Below are positions 15,882-25,828 of a stretch of DNA of 64,000 nt, piece after piece. The notes under the pieces were generated by a model, which was given only the letters and a program-made list of their open reading frames with translations, was not told the origin of the DNA and ran no database searches. The translations under genes and the position numbers were made by a program. The stretch's first letter is position 1. Every line of letters begins with the position of its first letter. Source of the DNA: Mycobacterium sp. IS-1590 (GTDB lineage Bacteria > Actinomycetota > Actinomycetes > Mycobacteriales > Mycobacteriaceae); contig NZ_LQIW01000050.1 of assembly GCF_001500025.1 (NCBI RefSeq), positions 1-64,000 on the forward strand. Direction: 5' to 3'.

Positions 15882-17876
15882 GTGCCCGATCCATCGACGT
15901 ACCGACCCGCTCCCGGGTCGATCCCCGTCGAACCGGGCGTCTACCGATTCCGCGATCCGCACGGCAGGGTGATCTACGTCGGCAAAGCCAAGAGCCTGCG
16001 CAGCCGACTGAACTCCTACTTCGCCGACGTCGTCAACCTGGCGCCGCGCACCCGGCAGATGGTGATGTCGGCGGGCAGCGTCGAGTGGACGGTGGTCAAC
16101 ACCGAAGTCGAGGCGCTCCAGCTCGAATACAACTGGATCAAGGAGTTCGATCCGCGATTCAACATCAGGTATCGAGACGACAAGTCGTACCCGGTGCTCG
16201 CGGTCACGCTCAACGAGGAGTACCCGCGGCTGATGGTGTATCGCGGGGCGCGGCGTAAGGGCGTCCGGTACTTCGGACCCTATTCGCATGCGTGGGCGAT
16301 CCGCGAAACCCTCGACCTCCTGACGCGGGTCTTTCCGGCCCGCACGTGTTCGGCAGGAGTGTTCAAGCGCCACAGGCAAATCGATCGGCCGTGCTTGCTG
16401 GGCTACATCGACAAGTGTTCGGCTCCCTGCATCGGTCGGGTGAGTGCCGAAGAGCACCGCCAGATCGTCCTCGACTTCTGCGACTTCCTCGCCGGTAAAA
16501 CCGATCGGTTGATCCGCGACCTGGAACACCAGATGAACCAGGCCGCCGAGGAACTGGATTTCGAGAGGGCCGCTCGCCTGCGCGACGACATCGGCGCTCT
16601 CAAACGGGCGCTGGAGAAACAGGCGGTGGTGTTCGGCGACGGCACCGACGCCGACGTGGTGGCATTCGCTGACGACGAACTGGAAGCTGCGGTGCAGGTT
16701 TTCCACGTCCGCGGCGGCCGGGTGCGCGGCCAGCGCGGCTGGATCGTGGAAAAGTCCGGGGAGCCCGGAGAATCAAGCCAGGAACGCTTGGTGGAACAGT
16801 TCCTGACGCAGTTCTACGGCGATCAGGCCGAATTGGGTGGCGCCAGTGACAGCGGCGGCGACGAGGCGACCAATCCCGTACCCCGCCAGGTGCTGGTTCC
16901 GTGCCTGCCCGGCAACTCCGACGAATTGGCGGCCTGGCTCAGCCAGCTGCGCGGCTCTAGGGTGTCGTTGCGCGTGCCGCAGCGCGGTGACAAGCGCGCG
17001 CTCGCCGAGACGGTCCGTCGCAACGCGCAGGATGCGCTCACCCAGCACAAGCTCAAGCGTGCCGGTGACTTTACCGCGAGAACCGCTGCGCTGCAGAGCA
17101 TTCAGGACGCATTGGGGCTGGCCGAGGCGCCGTTGCGTATCGAGTGCATCGATATCAGCCACGTGCAGGGCACCGATGTGGTGGCCTCGCTGGTGGTCTT
17201 CGAGGACGGCTTACCGCGCAAGTCCGATTACCGGCACTACGCGATCCGTGAGGCCGCGGGCGAGGGCCGCTCCGACGACGTCGCGTCGATCGCGGAGGTG
17301 ACCAGGCGCCGGTTCTACCGTCACCTGCACGACGTGCAGCATCCGACAGAGCTTTCTGCGGAGGGGAAGTCGCGAAAGTTCGCCTACCCGCCCAATCTGT
17401 TCGTGGTCGACGGTGGTGCGCCACAGGTCAACGCCGCACAGGCGGTGCTCGACGAACTGGGTATCACCGACGTGGCCGTGATCGGCTTGGCCAAGCGCCT
17501 GGAGGAGGTGTGGGTTCCGTCGGAGCCCGACCCGCTGATCATGCCGCGCAACAGTGAAGGCCTCTACCTTCTGCAGCGCGTCCGTGACGAGGCGCACCGG
17601 TTCGCCATCGCCTATCACCGCAGCAAGCGTTCCAAGCGGATGACCGCTTCGGCGCTTGACTCGGTTCGAGGGCTCGGTGAGCATCGCCGCAAAGCACTGG
17701 TCACCCACTTCGGTTCGGTGGCCCGGTTGAAGGAGGCGTCGATCGAGGAGATCACCGCGGTACCCGGCATCGGTGTCGCCACCGCCCGCGCCGTGCTCGA
17801 CGCGCTCGGCGTACCGCCCGAAAGCGACGCGCCCGAGCCGGCCGTCGACGATGATCAGAGCAGGGTATCGGGATGA
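15882..17876 (+). CDS. uvrC: Excinuclease ABC subunit C
   Basis: 664 aa. Domains in order are a GIY-YIG nuclease (GVYRFRDPHGRVIYVGKAKS) for the 3' incision, a cysteine cluster around TCSAGVFKRHRQIDRPC, a UVR helix (LDFERAARLRDDIGAL) that binds UvrB, the RNase-H-like 5' nuclease (IECIDISHVQGTDVVASLVV), and C-terminal helix-hairpin-helix repeats (VRGLGEHRRKALVTHFG and AVPGIGVATARAVLDAL). It acts in nucleotide excision repair. The GTG start gives MPDPSTYRPAPGSIP. It opens a four-gene cluster with rapZ, yvcK and whiA, all overlapping. Confidence 0.97.
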   Translation: MPDPSTYRPAPGSIPVEPGVYRFRDPHGRVIYVGKAKSLRSRLNSYFADVVNLAPRTRQMVMSAGSVEWTVVNTEVEALQLEYNWIKEFDPRFNIRYRDDKSYPVLAVTLNEEYPRLMVYRGARRKGVRYFGPYSHAWAIRETLDLLTRVFPARTCSAGVFKRHRQIDRPCLLGYIDKCSAPCIGRVSAEEHRQIVLDFCDFLAGKTDRLIRDLEHQMNQAAEELDFERAARLRDDIGALKRALEKQAVVFGDGTDADVVAFADDELEAAVQVFHVRGGRVRGQRGWIVEKSGEPGESSQERLVEQFLTQFYGDQAELGGASDSGGDEATNPVPRQVLVPCLPGNSDELAAWLSQLRGSRVSLRVPQRGDKRALAETVRRNAQDALTQHKLKRAGDFTARTAALQSIQDALGLAEAPLRIECIDISHVQGTDVVASLVVFEDGLPRKSDYRHYAIREAAGEGRSDDVASIAEVTRRRFYRHLHDVQHPTELSAEGKSRKFAYPPNLFVVDGGAPQVNAAQAVLDELGITDVAVIGLAKRLEEVWVPSEPDPLIMPRNSEGLYLLQRVRDEAHRFAIAYHRSKRSKRMTASALDSVRGLGEHRRKALVTHFGSVARLKEASIEEITAVPGIGVATARAVLDALGVPPESDAPEPAVDDDQSRVSG

Positions 17877-18787
17877 CGGACCAGGGAATGCACGAGGAGC
17901 TTCGCGACGAGGCCAACGCCGACTCCGGTATCGACGTGGTTCTGGTCACCGGCCTCTCGGGCGCGGGCCGGGGCACCGCGGCCAAGGTGCTCGAAGATCT
18001 GGGGTGGTACGTCGCCGACAACCTTCCGCCGGAACTGATCGCGCAGATGGTCGAGTTGGGGCTGGCGGCCGGTTCGCGGATCACCCAGCTGGCGGTGGTG
18101 ATGGATGTGCGTTCGCGCGGTTTCACCGGAGACCTGGACTGGGTCCGCAACGAGCTCGCGACCCGCAACATCGCGCCGCGGGTGCTCTTCCTGGACGCTT
18201 CTGACGAGAGCCTGGTGCGCCGCTACGAACAGAACCGACGGAGTCATCCGCTCCAGGGCAATCAGACTCTGGCAGAAGGTATTGCGGCCGAGCGCGCGCT
18301 GTTGGCGCCGGTGCGTGCGTCGGCCGATCTGGTGATCGACACCTCCTCGCTGTCGGTGCCCGCGCTGCGCGAGAGCATCGAACGCGCCTTTGGTGGCGAG
18401 ACCGTCGCGCACACGAATGTCACGGTCGAGTCGTTCGGCTACAAGTACGGGTTGCCGATGGACGCCGACACCGTGATGGACGTCCGGTTCCTGCCGAACC
18501 CGCACTGGGTGGACGACCTGCGCCCGCACAGCGGTCAGCATCCCGCGGTCCGCGACTATGTTCTCGGGCAACCCGGTGCGGGCGACTTCCTGGAGACCTA
18601 TCATCGGCTGCTCGACGTAGTCATCGACGGATACCGCCGCGAGGGGAAGCGATATATGACCGTCGCCATCGGATGCACCGGCGGCAAACATCGAAGCGTG
18701 GCGATCGCCGAGGCATTGGCGGCGCAGCTTCAGGGCGGTGATGACCTGACGGTGCGGGTGTTGCATCGGGATCTGGGTCGCGAATGA
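17873..18787 (+). CDS. rapZ: RapZ-like nucleotide-binding protein (Rv1421 type)
   Basis: 304 aa. An N-terminal P-loop kinase-like domain and a C-terminal RapZ domain (SFGYKYGLPMDAD, DVRFLPNPHW, GCTGGKHRSVAIAEAL). The P-loop reads GLSGAGRGTA, with Arg where most P-loops have Lys; the same sequence occurs in the H37Rv protein, so it is a mycobacterial trait. The E. coli homologue is an RNA adapter for GlmS control; Gram-positive homologues bind nucleotides and affect envelope precursor balance. It starts inside the uvrC stop and overlaps yvcK by 4 bp. Confidence 0.94.
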   Translation: MTDQGMHEELRDEANADSGIDVVLVTGLSGAGRGTAAKVLEDLGWYVADNLPPELIAQMVELGLAAGSRITQLAVVMDVRSRGFTGDLDWVRNELATRNIAPRVLFLDASDESLVRRYEQNRRSHPLQGNQTLAEGIAAERALLAPVRASADLVIDTSSLSVPALRESIERAFGGETVAHTNVTVESFGYKYGLPMDADTVMDVRFLPNPHWVDDLRPHSGQHPAVRDYVLGQPGAGDFLETYHRLLDVVIDGYRREGKRYMTVAIGCTGGKHRSVAIAEALAAQLQGGDDLTVRVLHRDLGRE

Positions 18788-19821
18788 CTTCATCTGATTC
18801 GCGGCTCGCCGCGGTGCGCATCGTTGCACTCGGTGGTGGACACGGGCTCTATGCGACCTTGTCGGCGGCGCGGAGGCTGACACCGCACGTGACGGCCATC
18901 GTCACGGTCGCCGACGACGGCGGCTCTTCGGGCCGACTGCGCAACGAGCTGGATGTCGTGCCTCCGGGTGACCTTCGAATGGCGTTGGCCGCGTTGGCAT
19001 CTGACAGTCCACATGGCCGACTGTGGGCGACGATCATTCAGCACCGGTTCGGTGGCAGCGGGGCGTTGGCCGGACATCCGATCGGCAACCTACTTCTCGC
19101 GGGTCTCAGCGAGGTGCTGGCCGACCCGGTCGCCGCGCTCGACGAACTCGGCCGCATCCTCGGCGTGAAGGGTCGCGTGCTTCCGATGTGCCCGATGGGG
19201 CTCGGCATCGAGGCCGACGTGGCGGGTCTGGAATCCGACCCCCGCATGAGCCGGGTCATCCGCGGACAGGTGGCGATCGCGACGACCGTGGGCAAGGTCC
19301 GCCGCGTGCGGCTGCTGCCCGGGGATCCGCCCGCCACCCGACAGGCCGTGGACGCGATCATGGCGGCGGACCTGGTGGTGCTGGGCCCTGGCTCGTGGTT
19401 CACCAGCGTCATCCCGCATGTGCTGGTTCCCGAGCTCGCGGCTGCGCTACAAGCGACCGCGGCGCGGCGGGCTCTGGTGCTCAACCTGGTGGCCGAACCG
19501 GGGGAGACGGCGGGCTTCTCGGTCGAGCGACACATCCACGTGCTGTCGCAGCATGCGCCCGACTTCAGCGTGCACGACATCATCGTCGACGCCAGCCGGG
19601 TGCCCAGCGAGCGTGAGCGTGAGCAACTGCGTCGAACCGCGAACATCCTTCGTGCTCAAGTTCAGTTTGCCGACGTATCCAGACCTGGTACACCTTTACA
19701 TGACCCGGCGCGCTTGGCCGCGGCATTGGAAGGTGTGCGTCTTCGCGGCGCCGCCGCTCCGGCGCCGGCAGTGCCCACGTCGACAGCGAATGGACCGAGA
19801 GGTGACGACCCGTGGCGATGA
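18784..19821 (+). CDS. yvcK: YvcK/CuvA-family gluconeogenic growth and cell-shape protein
   Basis: 345 aa, a CofD-like fold. Motifs are ALGGGHGLYATLSAAR at the N-terminus, VTVADDGGSSGRLR, PPGDLRMALAAL and LVVLGPGSWFTSVIPHVL. YvcK proteins bind UDP-GlcNAc-type ligands and are needed for peptidoglycan growth on gluconeogenic carbon; the M. tuberculosis orthologue (Rv1422, CuvA) is linked to cell-wall growth and nutrient use. A Thr/Pro-rich tail follows residue 315. It lies between rapZ and whiA in the conserved actinobacterial order, with overlaps on both sides. Confidence 0.94.
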   Translation: MTSSDSRLAAVRIVALGGGHGLYATLSAARRLTPHVTAIVTVADDGGSSGRLRNELDVVPPGDLRMALAALASDSPHGRLWATIIQHRFGGSGALAGHPIGNLLLAGLSEVLADPVAALDELGRILGVKGRVLPMCPMGLGIEADVAGLESDPRMSRVIRGQVAIATTVGKVRRVRLLPGDPPATRQAVDAIMAADLVVLGPGSWFTSVIPHVLVPELAAALQATAARRALVLNLVAEPGETAGFSVERHIHVLSQHAPDFSVHDIIVDASRVPSEREREQLRRTANILRAQVQFADVSRPGTPLHDPARLAAALEGVRLRGAAAPAPAVPTSTANGPRGDDPWR

Positions 19822-20795
19822 CAGCCGAGGTCAAGGATGAGTTGAGTCGGCTGATCGTCAATTCGGTCAGTGCTCGGCGCGCTGAGGTCGCCTCGCTGCT
19901 GCGGTTCGCCGGCGGACTGCACATCGTTTCGGGTCGTGTGGTCGTCGAGGCGGAGGTCGATCTCGGCATCATCGCCCGGCGGCTGCGCAAAGACATCTAC
20001 GACCTGTACGGCTACAACGCCACGGTGCACGTCGTATCGGCCAGCGGGATCCGCAAGAGCACCCGGTATGTGGTGCGGGTGGCCAAGGACGGCGAGGCGT
20101 TGGCCAGGCAGACCGGTCTGCTCGATCTGCGGGGCCGCCCGGTGCGTGGGCTGCCGGCACAGGTGGTCGGCGGCAGCGTGGCCGATGCCGAAGCAGCCTG
20201 GCGCGGAGCATTTCTGGCGCATGGATCGCTCACCGAACCGGGACGCTCGTCGGCGTTGGAAGTCAGCTGTCCGGGTCCGGAGGCCGCGCTGGCACTTGTC
20301 GGCGCCGCCCGCAGGCTGGGGGTGAGCGCGAAAGCACGCGAGGTGCGCGGTACCGACCGGGTGGTGGTGCGCGACGGTGAGGCGATCGGTGCGCTGTTGA
20401 CGCGGATGGGGGCGCAGGACACCCGGCTGACATGGGAAGAGCGCAGGATGCGGCGCGAGGTCAGGGCCACCGCCAATCGGCTGGCCAACTTCGATGACGC
20501 CAACCTGCGTCGCTCGGCCCGGGCGGCGGTCGCCGCGGCCGCACGCGTGGAACGCGCGCTGGAGATCCTCGGCGATACGGTGCCCGACCATCTCGCCGCC
20601 GCCGGCAAGTTGCGCGTCGAGCACCGGCAGGCGTCGTTGGAGGAGTTGGGCCGGCTCGCCGATCCGCCGATGACGAAGGACGCTGTGGCGGGCCGCATTC
20701 GGCGGTTGCTGTCGATGGCCGATCGCAAGGCCAAACAAGACGGCATTCCCGACACCGAGGCGGCCGTCACCCCGGACCTGCTCGAGGACGCCTAA
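19812..20795 (+). CDS. whiA: Sporulation/cell-division transcription factor WhiA
   Basis: 327 aa. The N-terminal LAGLIDADG-like domain (AEVKDELSRLIVNSVSARRA onward, with AWRGAFLAHGSL) is joined to a C-terminal helix-turn-helix (SLEELGRLADPPMTKDAV, then RIRRLLSMA). WhiA works with WhiB2-type partners to control division and growth genes in actinobacteria. GTG 19812 is 9 nt after GAGAGG and is preferred on that ground; ATG 19818, two codons later, matches the H37Rv start and is also possible. The first bases overlap yvcK. Confidence 0.95.
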   Translation: MAMTAEVKDELSRLIVNSVSARRAEVASLLRFAGGLHIVSGRVVVEAEVDLGIIARRLRKDIYDLYGYNATVHVVSASGIRKSTRYVVRVAKDGEALARQTGLLDLRGRPVRGLPAQVVGGSVADAEAAWRGAFLAHGSLTEPGRSSALEVSCPGPEAALALVGAARRLGVSAKAREVRGTDRVVVRDGEAIGALLTRMGAQDTRLTWEERRMRREVRATANRLANFDDANLRRSARAAVAAAARVERALEILGDTVPDHLAAAGKLRVEHRQASLEELGRLADPPMTKDAVAGRIRRLLSMADRKAKQDGIPDTEAAVTPDLLEDA

Positions 20796-20800
20796 CTCGA

Positions 20801-20828
20801 TTCGCCATACGGCGGGCATTTCGGCGAA
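20801..20828 (+). terminator. Possible hairpin after whiA
   Basis: TTCGCC (20801-20806) and GGCGAA (20823-20828) can pair around a 16-nt loop that itself holds a small CGCC-ATAC-GGCG stem. It lies between the whiA stop and the next GTG. There is no T-tract, so it is a weak terminator or a leader structure for the downstream gene. Confidence 0.3.
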
Positions 20829-20834
20829 AAGCGT

Positions 20835-23519
20835 GTGACAAGCGGCCACTCGGCCGACACTTCACTTGTGTCCGCGGGTGACCCGCCCACCGGAGTCGTG
20901 ACGTTCCTGTTCACCGACATCGAGGGTTCCACTCGTCGGTGGGAGTCCGACGCGGATGCCATGCGGGTCGCGCTTGCTTGCCATGACAAGGTGTTGCGGT
21001 CCGCCATCGAGGCGAATGACGGATTCGTGTTCAGCCACAGCGGCGATGGTCTTGCTGCCGCGTTCGCGTCGCCGAGCGCCGCCGTGGCGGCTGCCGTCGA
21101 CGCCCAGCGCGAGCTGAATTTGTCGGTGCGCATGGGTGTCGCGACAGGAGAGGCGGAGCTTCGTGACGGCGACTACTTCGGCACGGTGCTCAACCGCGCG
21201 GCCCGGGTGATGGCGGCCGGGCATGGTGGGCAGATCCTGGTGGCCGAGTCGACGGCAGTTCTTCTTGCGGGCGTCGAGCTCGTGGATCTGGGTCCGCGTC
21301 GGTTACGCGATGTCTCTGTCCCGGTAACGCTGTTTCAGCTGCACGCGCCCGGATTACGCACTTACTTCCCACCGCTTCGGACGCTCGACCCCGGATCGGG
21401 AAACCTCCGCCGCGTCCCCGCTCCATTGGTCGGACGCGAGGCCGAGTTGGCGGAGCTCGCCAGCGCCGTCCGGACTCGACGGTTGGTCACCTTGACCGGC
21501 GTGGGAGGGGTGGGAAAAACACGGCTGGCGTTGGAGGTCGCCCAGCAGCTTTCGAGCGAATTCCCCGATGGGGTATGGCTTTTCGAACTCAGTGCCGTCA
21601 ACGACGAAGCCGCAGTGCCCGATGCGGTCGCTGCGGTGCTCGGCGTCACCCAACAACCCGGCAAGACCATGGCGGAGTCGGTCGCGAGCACCCTCGAAGA
21701 TCGTCTGCGGCTGCTGGTATTCGACAACTGCGAGCACGTACTCGATGCGACCGCAGATCTCATCGAGGCCATCCTCGGGGCCTCAACGACTGTCAGGGTG
21801 CTCGCCACAAGCCGCGAAGGCCTGGCGCTGAGCGATGAGCAGACGTGGCCGGTGCGATCGCTCGAACTCGCGGCCGCGGTCGACCTGTTCATCCAGCGTG
21901 CCCATAACGTTGCGCCAGGCATGATGCTCGACGACGAGCCTGTCATTCGAGAAGTCTGTCGGCGTCTCGACAGCCTGCCGCTGGCCATCGAACTGGCTGC
22001 GTCGCGGACTTCGTCCATGGGTGTCGAAGAAATTCGAGACCGTCTCGATCACCGATTCGCGTTACTCGTCGGGTCGCGGCGAAGGATGGATCGTCACCAG
22101 AACCTGCGTAACGCGGTGGCGTGGTCTTATGACTTGCTTGAAGACTCGGAAAGGAGACTGCTGGAACGCTGTTCAGTGTTCGCGGGTGGCTTCGACCTCA
22201 AAAGTGTCTGTGCAGTAGGCGAATGCGATGGAGCCGATGAGTACACGATCCTCGACGTGTTGGATTCGCTGGTCCGTAAGTCCTTGCTCACGGCCGACCG
22301 CGCGGTGGTGCCGACCCGCTTCTCCATGCTCGAGACCATTCGCGAGTTCGCCGAGGAACAACTAGTCTCTACCGGACACGCCGAGGAAGCTCGAAACGCG
22401 CACCCACGGCATTTTGCGAGGCGATCGGCGAGTGTTCTGGATCTGTGGGACAGCCCGCGCCAAGGCGAGGCCTACCGATGGTTCATGACAGAACTGCCCG
22501 ACTTGCGCATCGCCTTCCGCTGGGCCGCCGACCATGCGGACATTCAGACCGCTGCCGCCCTGACTACTTTCGCGGGCTTCCTCGGCATGTGCGTCGAGAA
22601 CTACGAGCCGACGTCGTGGGCGGAGGAAATCCTCGAATCGGCCAGGGCGGCCCGCAGTCAGTACCTCGGGTATCTGTATGTCATCGCGTCGCTGTGCTAT
22701 TTCGCAGGACGGATCGACGACGGCGTGCGCTACGGCGAAGCCGGCCATGCGGCGCTGCGCGATCATATCGGCTGGGACGCGCCCTTCACCAGCATCCAGT
22801 GCAATCTCGGTGGTGCCTATCTGTCGATCGGCCGCCCAGACCTGTGGGTTGACGTGTGCTGTGCCGAACTCGATTCGGGTCGCGATAGGCGCTCCTTCGT
22901 CAGCTCCAGCCTCGCCATGGCGCTCGCGCTCGCGAACCGGTCGACAGAAGCCATGGCGGTCACGGCCGACCTGCTCGACAATCCCGACACAGAGCGGAAT
23001 CCGTACGCGTTTTCGTACGCGCTCCTGGCGTACGGATACGTGTGGCGGGACACCGATCCCGCAGCGGCACTGAGAGCGCTGCGTCGCGGCCTGAAGATCG
23101 CGCAGGAGAACGGAGTCCGCGCGAACGAATCGATTCTGGCGATGACACTGGGCCGCGTGGAAGCCGAGCATGGTGACCCGCAGGCAGCCCTGGACTGCAT
23201 AGCACTGGCCATCCGCAATTACCGCGACTCCGGGAACATCGCCGTGATTGGTGTGCCGTTGGCCAATCTGGCCGTTCTGCTGGACCGACGTGGGAGGTAC
23301 GAGGAGTCCGCGACGCTCCTCGGGTTCGCGCACGGCCCCATGACGGCGGTGACGATTCCTGAAGTCGAGGCCACGGTTGCACATCTACGAGAAGTGCTGG
23401 GCGACGGAAGATATGAAACGCTGATCCAACGCGGCGAAACGATGACGACATCTGCGGTTGCGAACTACGCCTATGAGCAGATCGACCAGGCGTGTGCGCA
23501 GCTGCAAGAACTACGGTGA
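20835..23519 (+). CDS. Class III cyclase-like domain / STAND ATPase / helical-repeat protein
   Basis: 894 aa. Residues 20-150 are a class III nucleotidyl cyclase fold: metal ligands D28 in FLFTDIEGST and D71 in SGDGLAAAF, transition-state N120 and R124 in LNRAAR. The substrate-specifying Lys position appears to be S67 and the paired Asp is T117, so base specificity or activity is doubtful. Residues 198-440 are an NB-ARC/STAND ATPase (Walker A GVGGVGKT at 222-229, LLVFDN, ATSREGL). The rest is helical repeats, with no LuxR-type DNA-binding domain at the C-terminus, unlike the related H37Rv cyclase-LuxR proteins. It is not in the H37Rv order at this site. A 236-aa binding protein follows after 4 nt. 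Confidence 0.88.
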   Translation: MTSGHSADTSLVSAGDPPTGVVTFLFTDIEGSTRRWESDADAMRVALACHDKVLRSAIEANDGFVFSHSGDGLAAAFASPSAAVAAAVDAQRELNLSVRMGVATGEAELRDGDYFGTVLNRAARVMAAGHGGQILVAESTAVLLAGVELVDLGPRRLRDVSVPVTLFQLHAPGLRTYFPPLRTLDPGSGNLRRVPAPLVGREAELAELASAVRTRRLVTLTGVGGVGKTRLALEVAQQLSSEFPDGVWLFELSAVNDEAAVPDAVAAVLGVTQQPGKTMAESVASTLEDRLRLLVFDNCEHVLDATADLIEAILGASTTVRVLATSREGLALSDEQTWPVRSLELAAAVDLFIQRAHNVAPGMMLDDEPVIREVCRRLDSLPLAIELAASRTSSMGVEEIRDRLDHRFALLVGSRRRMDRHQNLRNAVAWSYDLLEDSERRLLERCSVFAGGFDLKSVCAVGECDGADEYTILDVLDSLVRKSLLTADRAVVPTRFSMLETIREFAEEQLVSTGHAEEARNAHPRHFARRSASVLDLWDSPRQGEAYRWFMTELPDLRIAFRWAADHADIQTAAALTTFAGFLGMCVENYEPTSWAEEILESARAARSQYLGYLYVIASLCYFAGRIDDGVRYGEAGHAALRDHIGWDAPFTSIQCNLGGAYLSIGRPDLWVDVCCAELDSGRDRRSFVSSSLAMALALANRSTEAMAVTADLLDNPDTERNPYAFSYALLAYGYVWRDTDPAAALRALRRGLKIAQENGVRANESILAMTLGRVEAEHGDPQAALDCIALAIRNYRDSGNIAVIGVPLANLAVLLDRRGRYEESATLLGFAHGPMTAVTIPEVEATVAHLREVLGDGRYETLIQRGETMTTSAVANYAYEQIDQACAQLQELR

Positions 23520-23523
23520 ACCC

Positions 23524-24234
23524 ATGGAGACATTGAGAGTCGGCGTGGCGGAGCCCGACCCGCCCTTCAACGGGATGCCCGACAACGGTGGCCTCGACAT
23601 CGACCTGATGCACGCGCTCGGCGAGAAGATCGGCGCGACCGTCGAATTCGTGTCCTACGACGGAGCCGACTTCGACGGCATCTTCGACGCGCTGGGATCG
23701 GACTACGACTGTGTCGCCGCCGGGACCACCGTCACACCTGAGCGCGAGAGGAAGGCGACATTCCTCCCGCCGTACGTGATCTCCGGTCAGGCGCTGGCCG
23801 TCGAAACCCGCCGGCTGCCGCGCGTCACCTCCATCGACGACCTGCAGGGCCTGACCCTCGGCGTGCAGCGGGGCAACACCAGCCAGCCGATCGCCGAACG
23901 GCTCGTCGCGGAGGGCAAGGCCGGCACCGTGCGCCTCTACGACTATGGCTCGATCCGCGACGCGTTGACCGACCTTTCCACCGGCGACTGCGACGCCGTG
24001 ATGAAGCTCGCGCCGGTGCTCACCGAACTGGTCAGGGACGTTCCCGGCGTGCAGGTCGTCCAGCGCGGTATCACCGTCGAGGACATCGCAATCGCCGTCC
24101 CGCTCGATGATCAAACGCTTCTCGGGCGGCTCACCGTCGCGCAAGCCGAGCTGGAAGCCGATGGCACACTTCAGCGGATTCGCCGGAAATGGCTCGGCAA
24201 CCCATACGCCGACCAGAGTCTCGCGGCGCTGTGA
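23524..24234 (+). CDS. SBP_bac_3-like amino-acid-binding protein without a signal peptide
   Basis: 236 aa with a type 2 periplasmic-binding fold of the family 3 (amino acid) class: LRVGVAEPDPPFNG, then DIDLMHALGEKIGATVEF, FDGIFDALGSDYDCVAAGTT, VTPERERKATFLPPY and the C-terminal LEADGTLQRIRRKWLG. The fold begins at residue 4 and no signal peptide or lipobox precedes it, so it should be cytoplasmic. The ATG at 23524 is chosen because the upstream extension is only the end of the preceding gene in another frame. No ABC permease or ATPase is adjacent. The 4-nt gap from the cyclase/STAND gene suggests a joint sensory role (inference). Confidence 0.85.
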   Translation: METLRVGVAEPDPPFNGMPDNGGLDIDLMHALGEKIGATVEFVSYDGADFDGIFDALGSDYDCVAAGTTVTPERERKATFLPPYVISGQALAVETRRLPRVTSIDDLQGLTLGVQRGNTSQPIAERLVAEGKAGTVRLYDYGSIRDALTDLSTGDCDAVMKLAPVLTELVRDVPGVQVVQRGITVEDIAIAVPLDDQTLLGRLTVAQAELEADGTLQRIRRKWLGNPYADQSLAAL

Positions 24235-24247
24235 CCGCTGACCTCAG

Positions 24248-24622
24248 CTACTCCTTGCGCGCCATTCGCAGGGCCAATTCGGCGCCGGCATAGTCGGCGT
24301 CGCGGGCGGCTTCATGGACCGCAACGGCGCTCAGATGGGTGGCGACATCGCCGATACCCTCGGCCGCCGCCCGTCGGTGCACCTGGGCGGCACGGTCATG
24401 AGCCTCGGCCGCGAGTCGGTGGCGCTCGGCGGCGGCGAGATGCGCCGTGCGCGCGCGGGCATGGGCTTCGTGCGCGCGCAACACGGCGCGGTCGACATCA
24501 GCTGAGTCGACCTGCTCGCCTGCCGACAGACGGAGGGAGAGTTCACGGAGCTCAGCGGCACGCTCCACCGCTGCCGCCTGCCGATCCTCGGCCGCGGGGG
24601 CGAGTTGATGATCGACCTTCAT
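24248..24622 (-). CDS. Alanine-rich helical protein of unknown function
   Basis: 124 aa, very rich in Ala, Arg, Glu and His, and predicted to be almost entirely helical and perhaps coiled-coil. Repeated HEAHARARTAHLAAAERHRL-like heptads run from residue 50 to 85. There is no signal peptide or membrane helix. It is convergent with the binding-protein gene (14 nt apart) and divergent from gap. I do not recognise a family. The regular amphipathic composition and ATG start favour a real gene. Confidence 0.6.
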   Translation of the reverse strand: MKVDHQLAPAAEDRQAAAVERAAELRELSLRLSAGEQVDSADVDRAVLRAHEAHARARTAHLAAAERHRLAAEAHDRAAQVHRRAAAEGIGDVATHLSAVAVHEAARDADYAGAELALRMARKE

Positions 24623-24753
24623 GGTCCGAGTATCGGGCCGCCGGCTGTTGGCCGGCAGGGACCAAAGTCACGAAATCGCCCACCGAGCGTCCCTCGTCGG
24701 CGATGCCGGCTGATCATGGCTGACCAGGTGGCACGTGGCCGCTATCACACCAC

Positions 24754-24759
24754 TAGGCT
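24754..24759 (+). promoter_or_regulatory. Candidate -10 element of the gap operon
   Basis: TAGGCT fits the mycobacterial TANNNT -10 pattern, 44 nt before the gap GTG. No convincing -35 is visible. AAGGGAGAG at 24789-24797 is the ribosome site. The other bases of this 180-bp divergent space show no further clear element. Confidence 0.3.
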
Positions 24760-24802
24760 GGCGGTCGAGCACTACACGTTGAGGCAACTAAGGGAGAGAC
24801 CA

Positions 24803-25825
<1,023 letters not shown>

Positions 25826-25828
25826 GCC

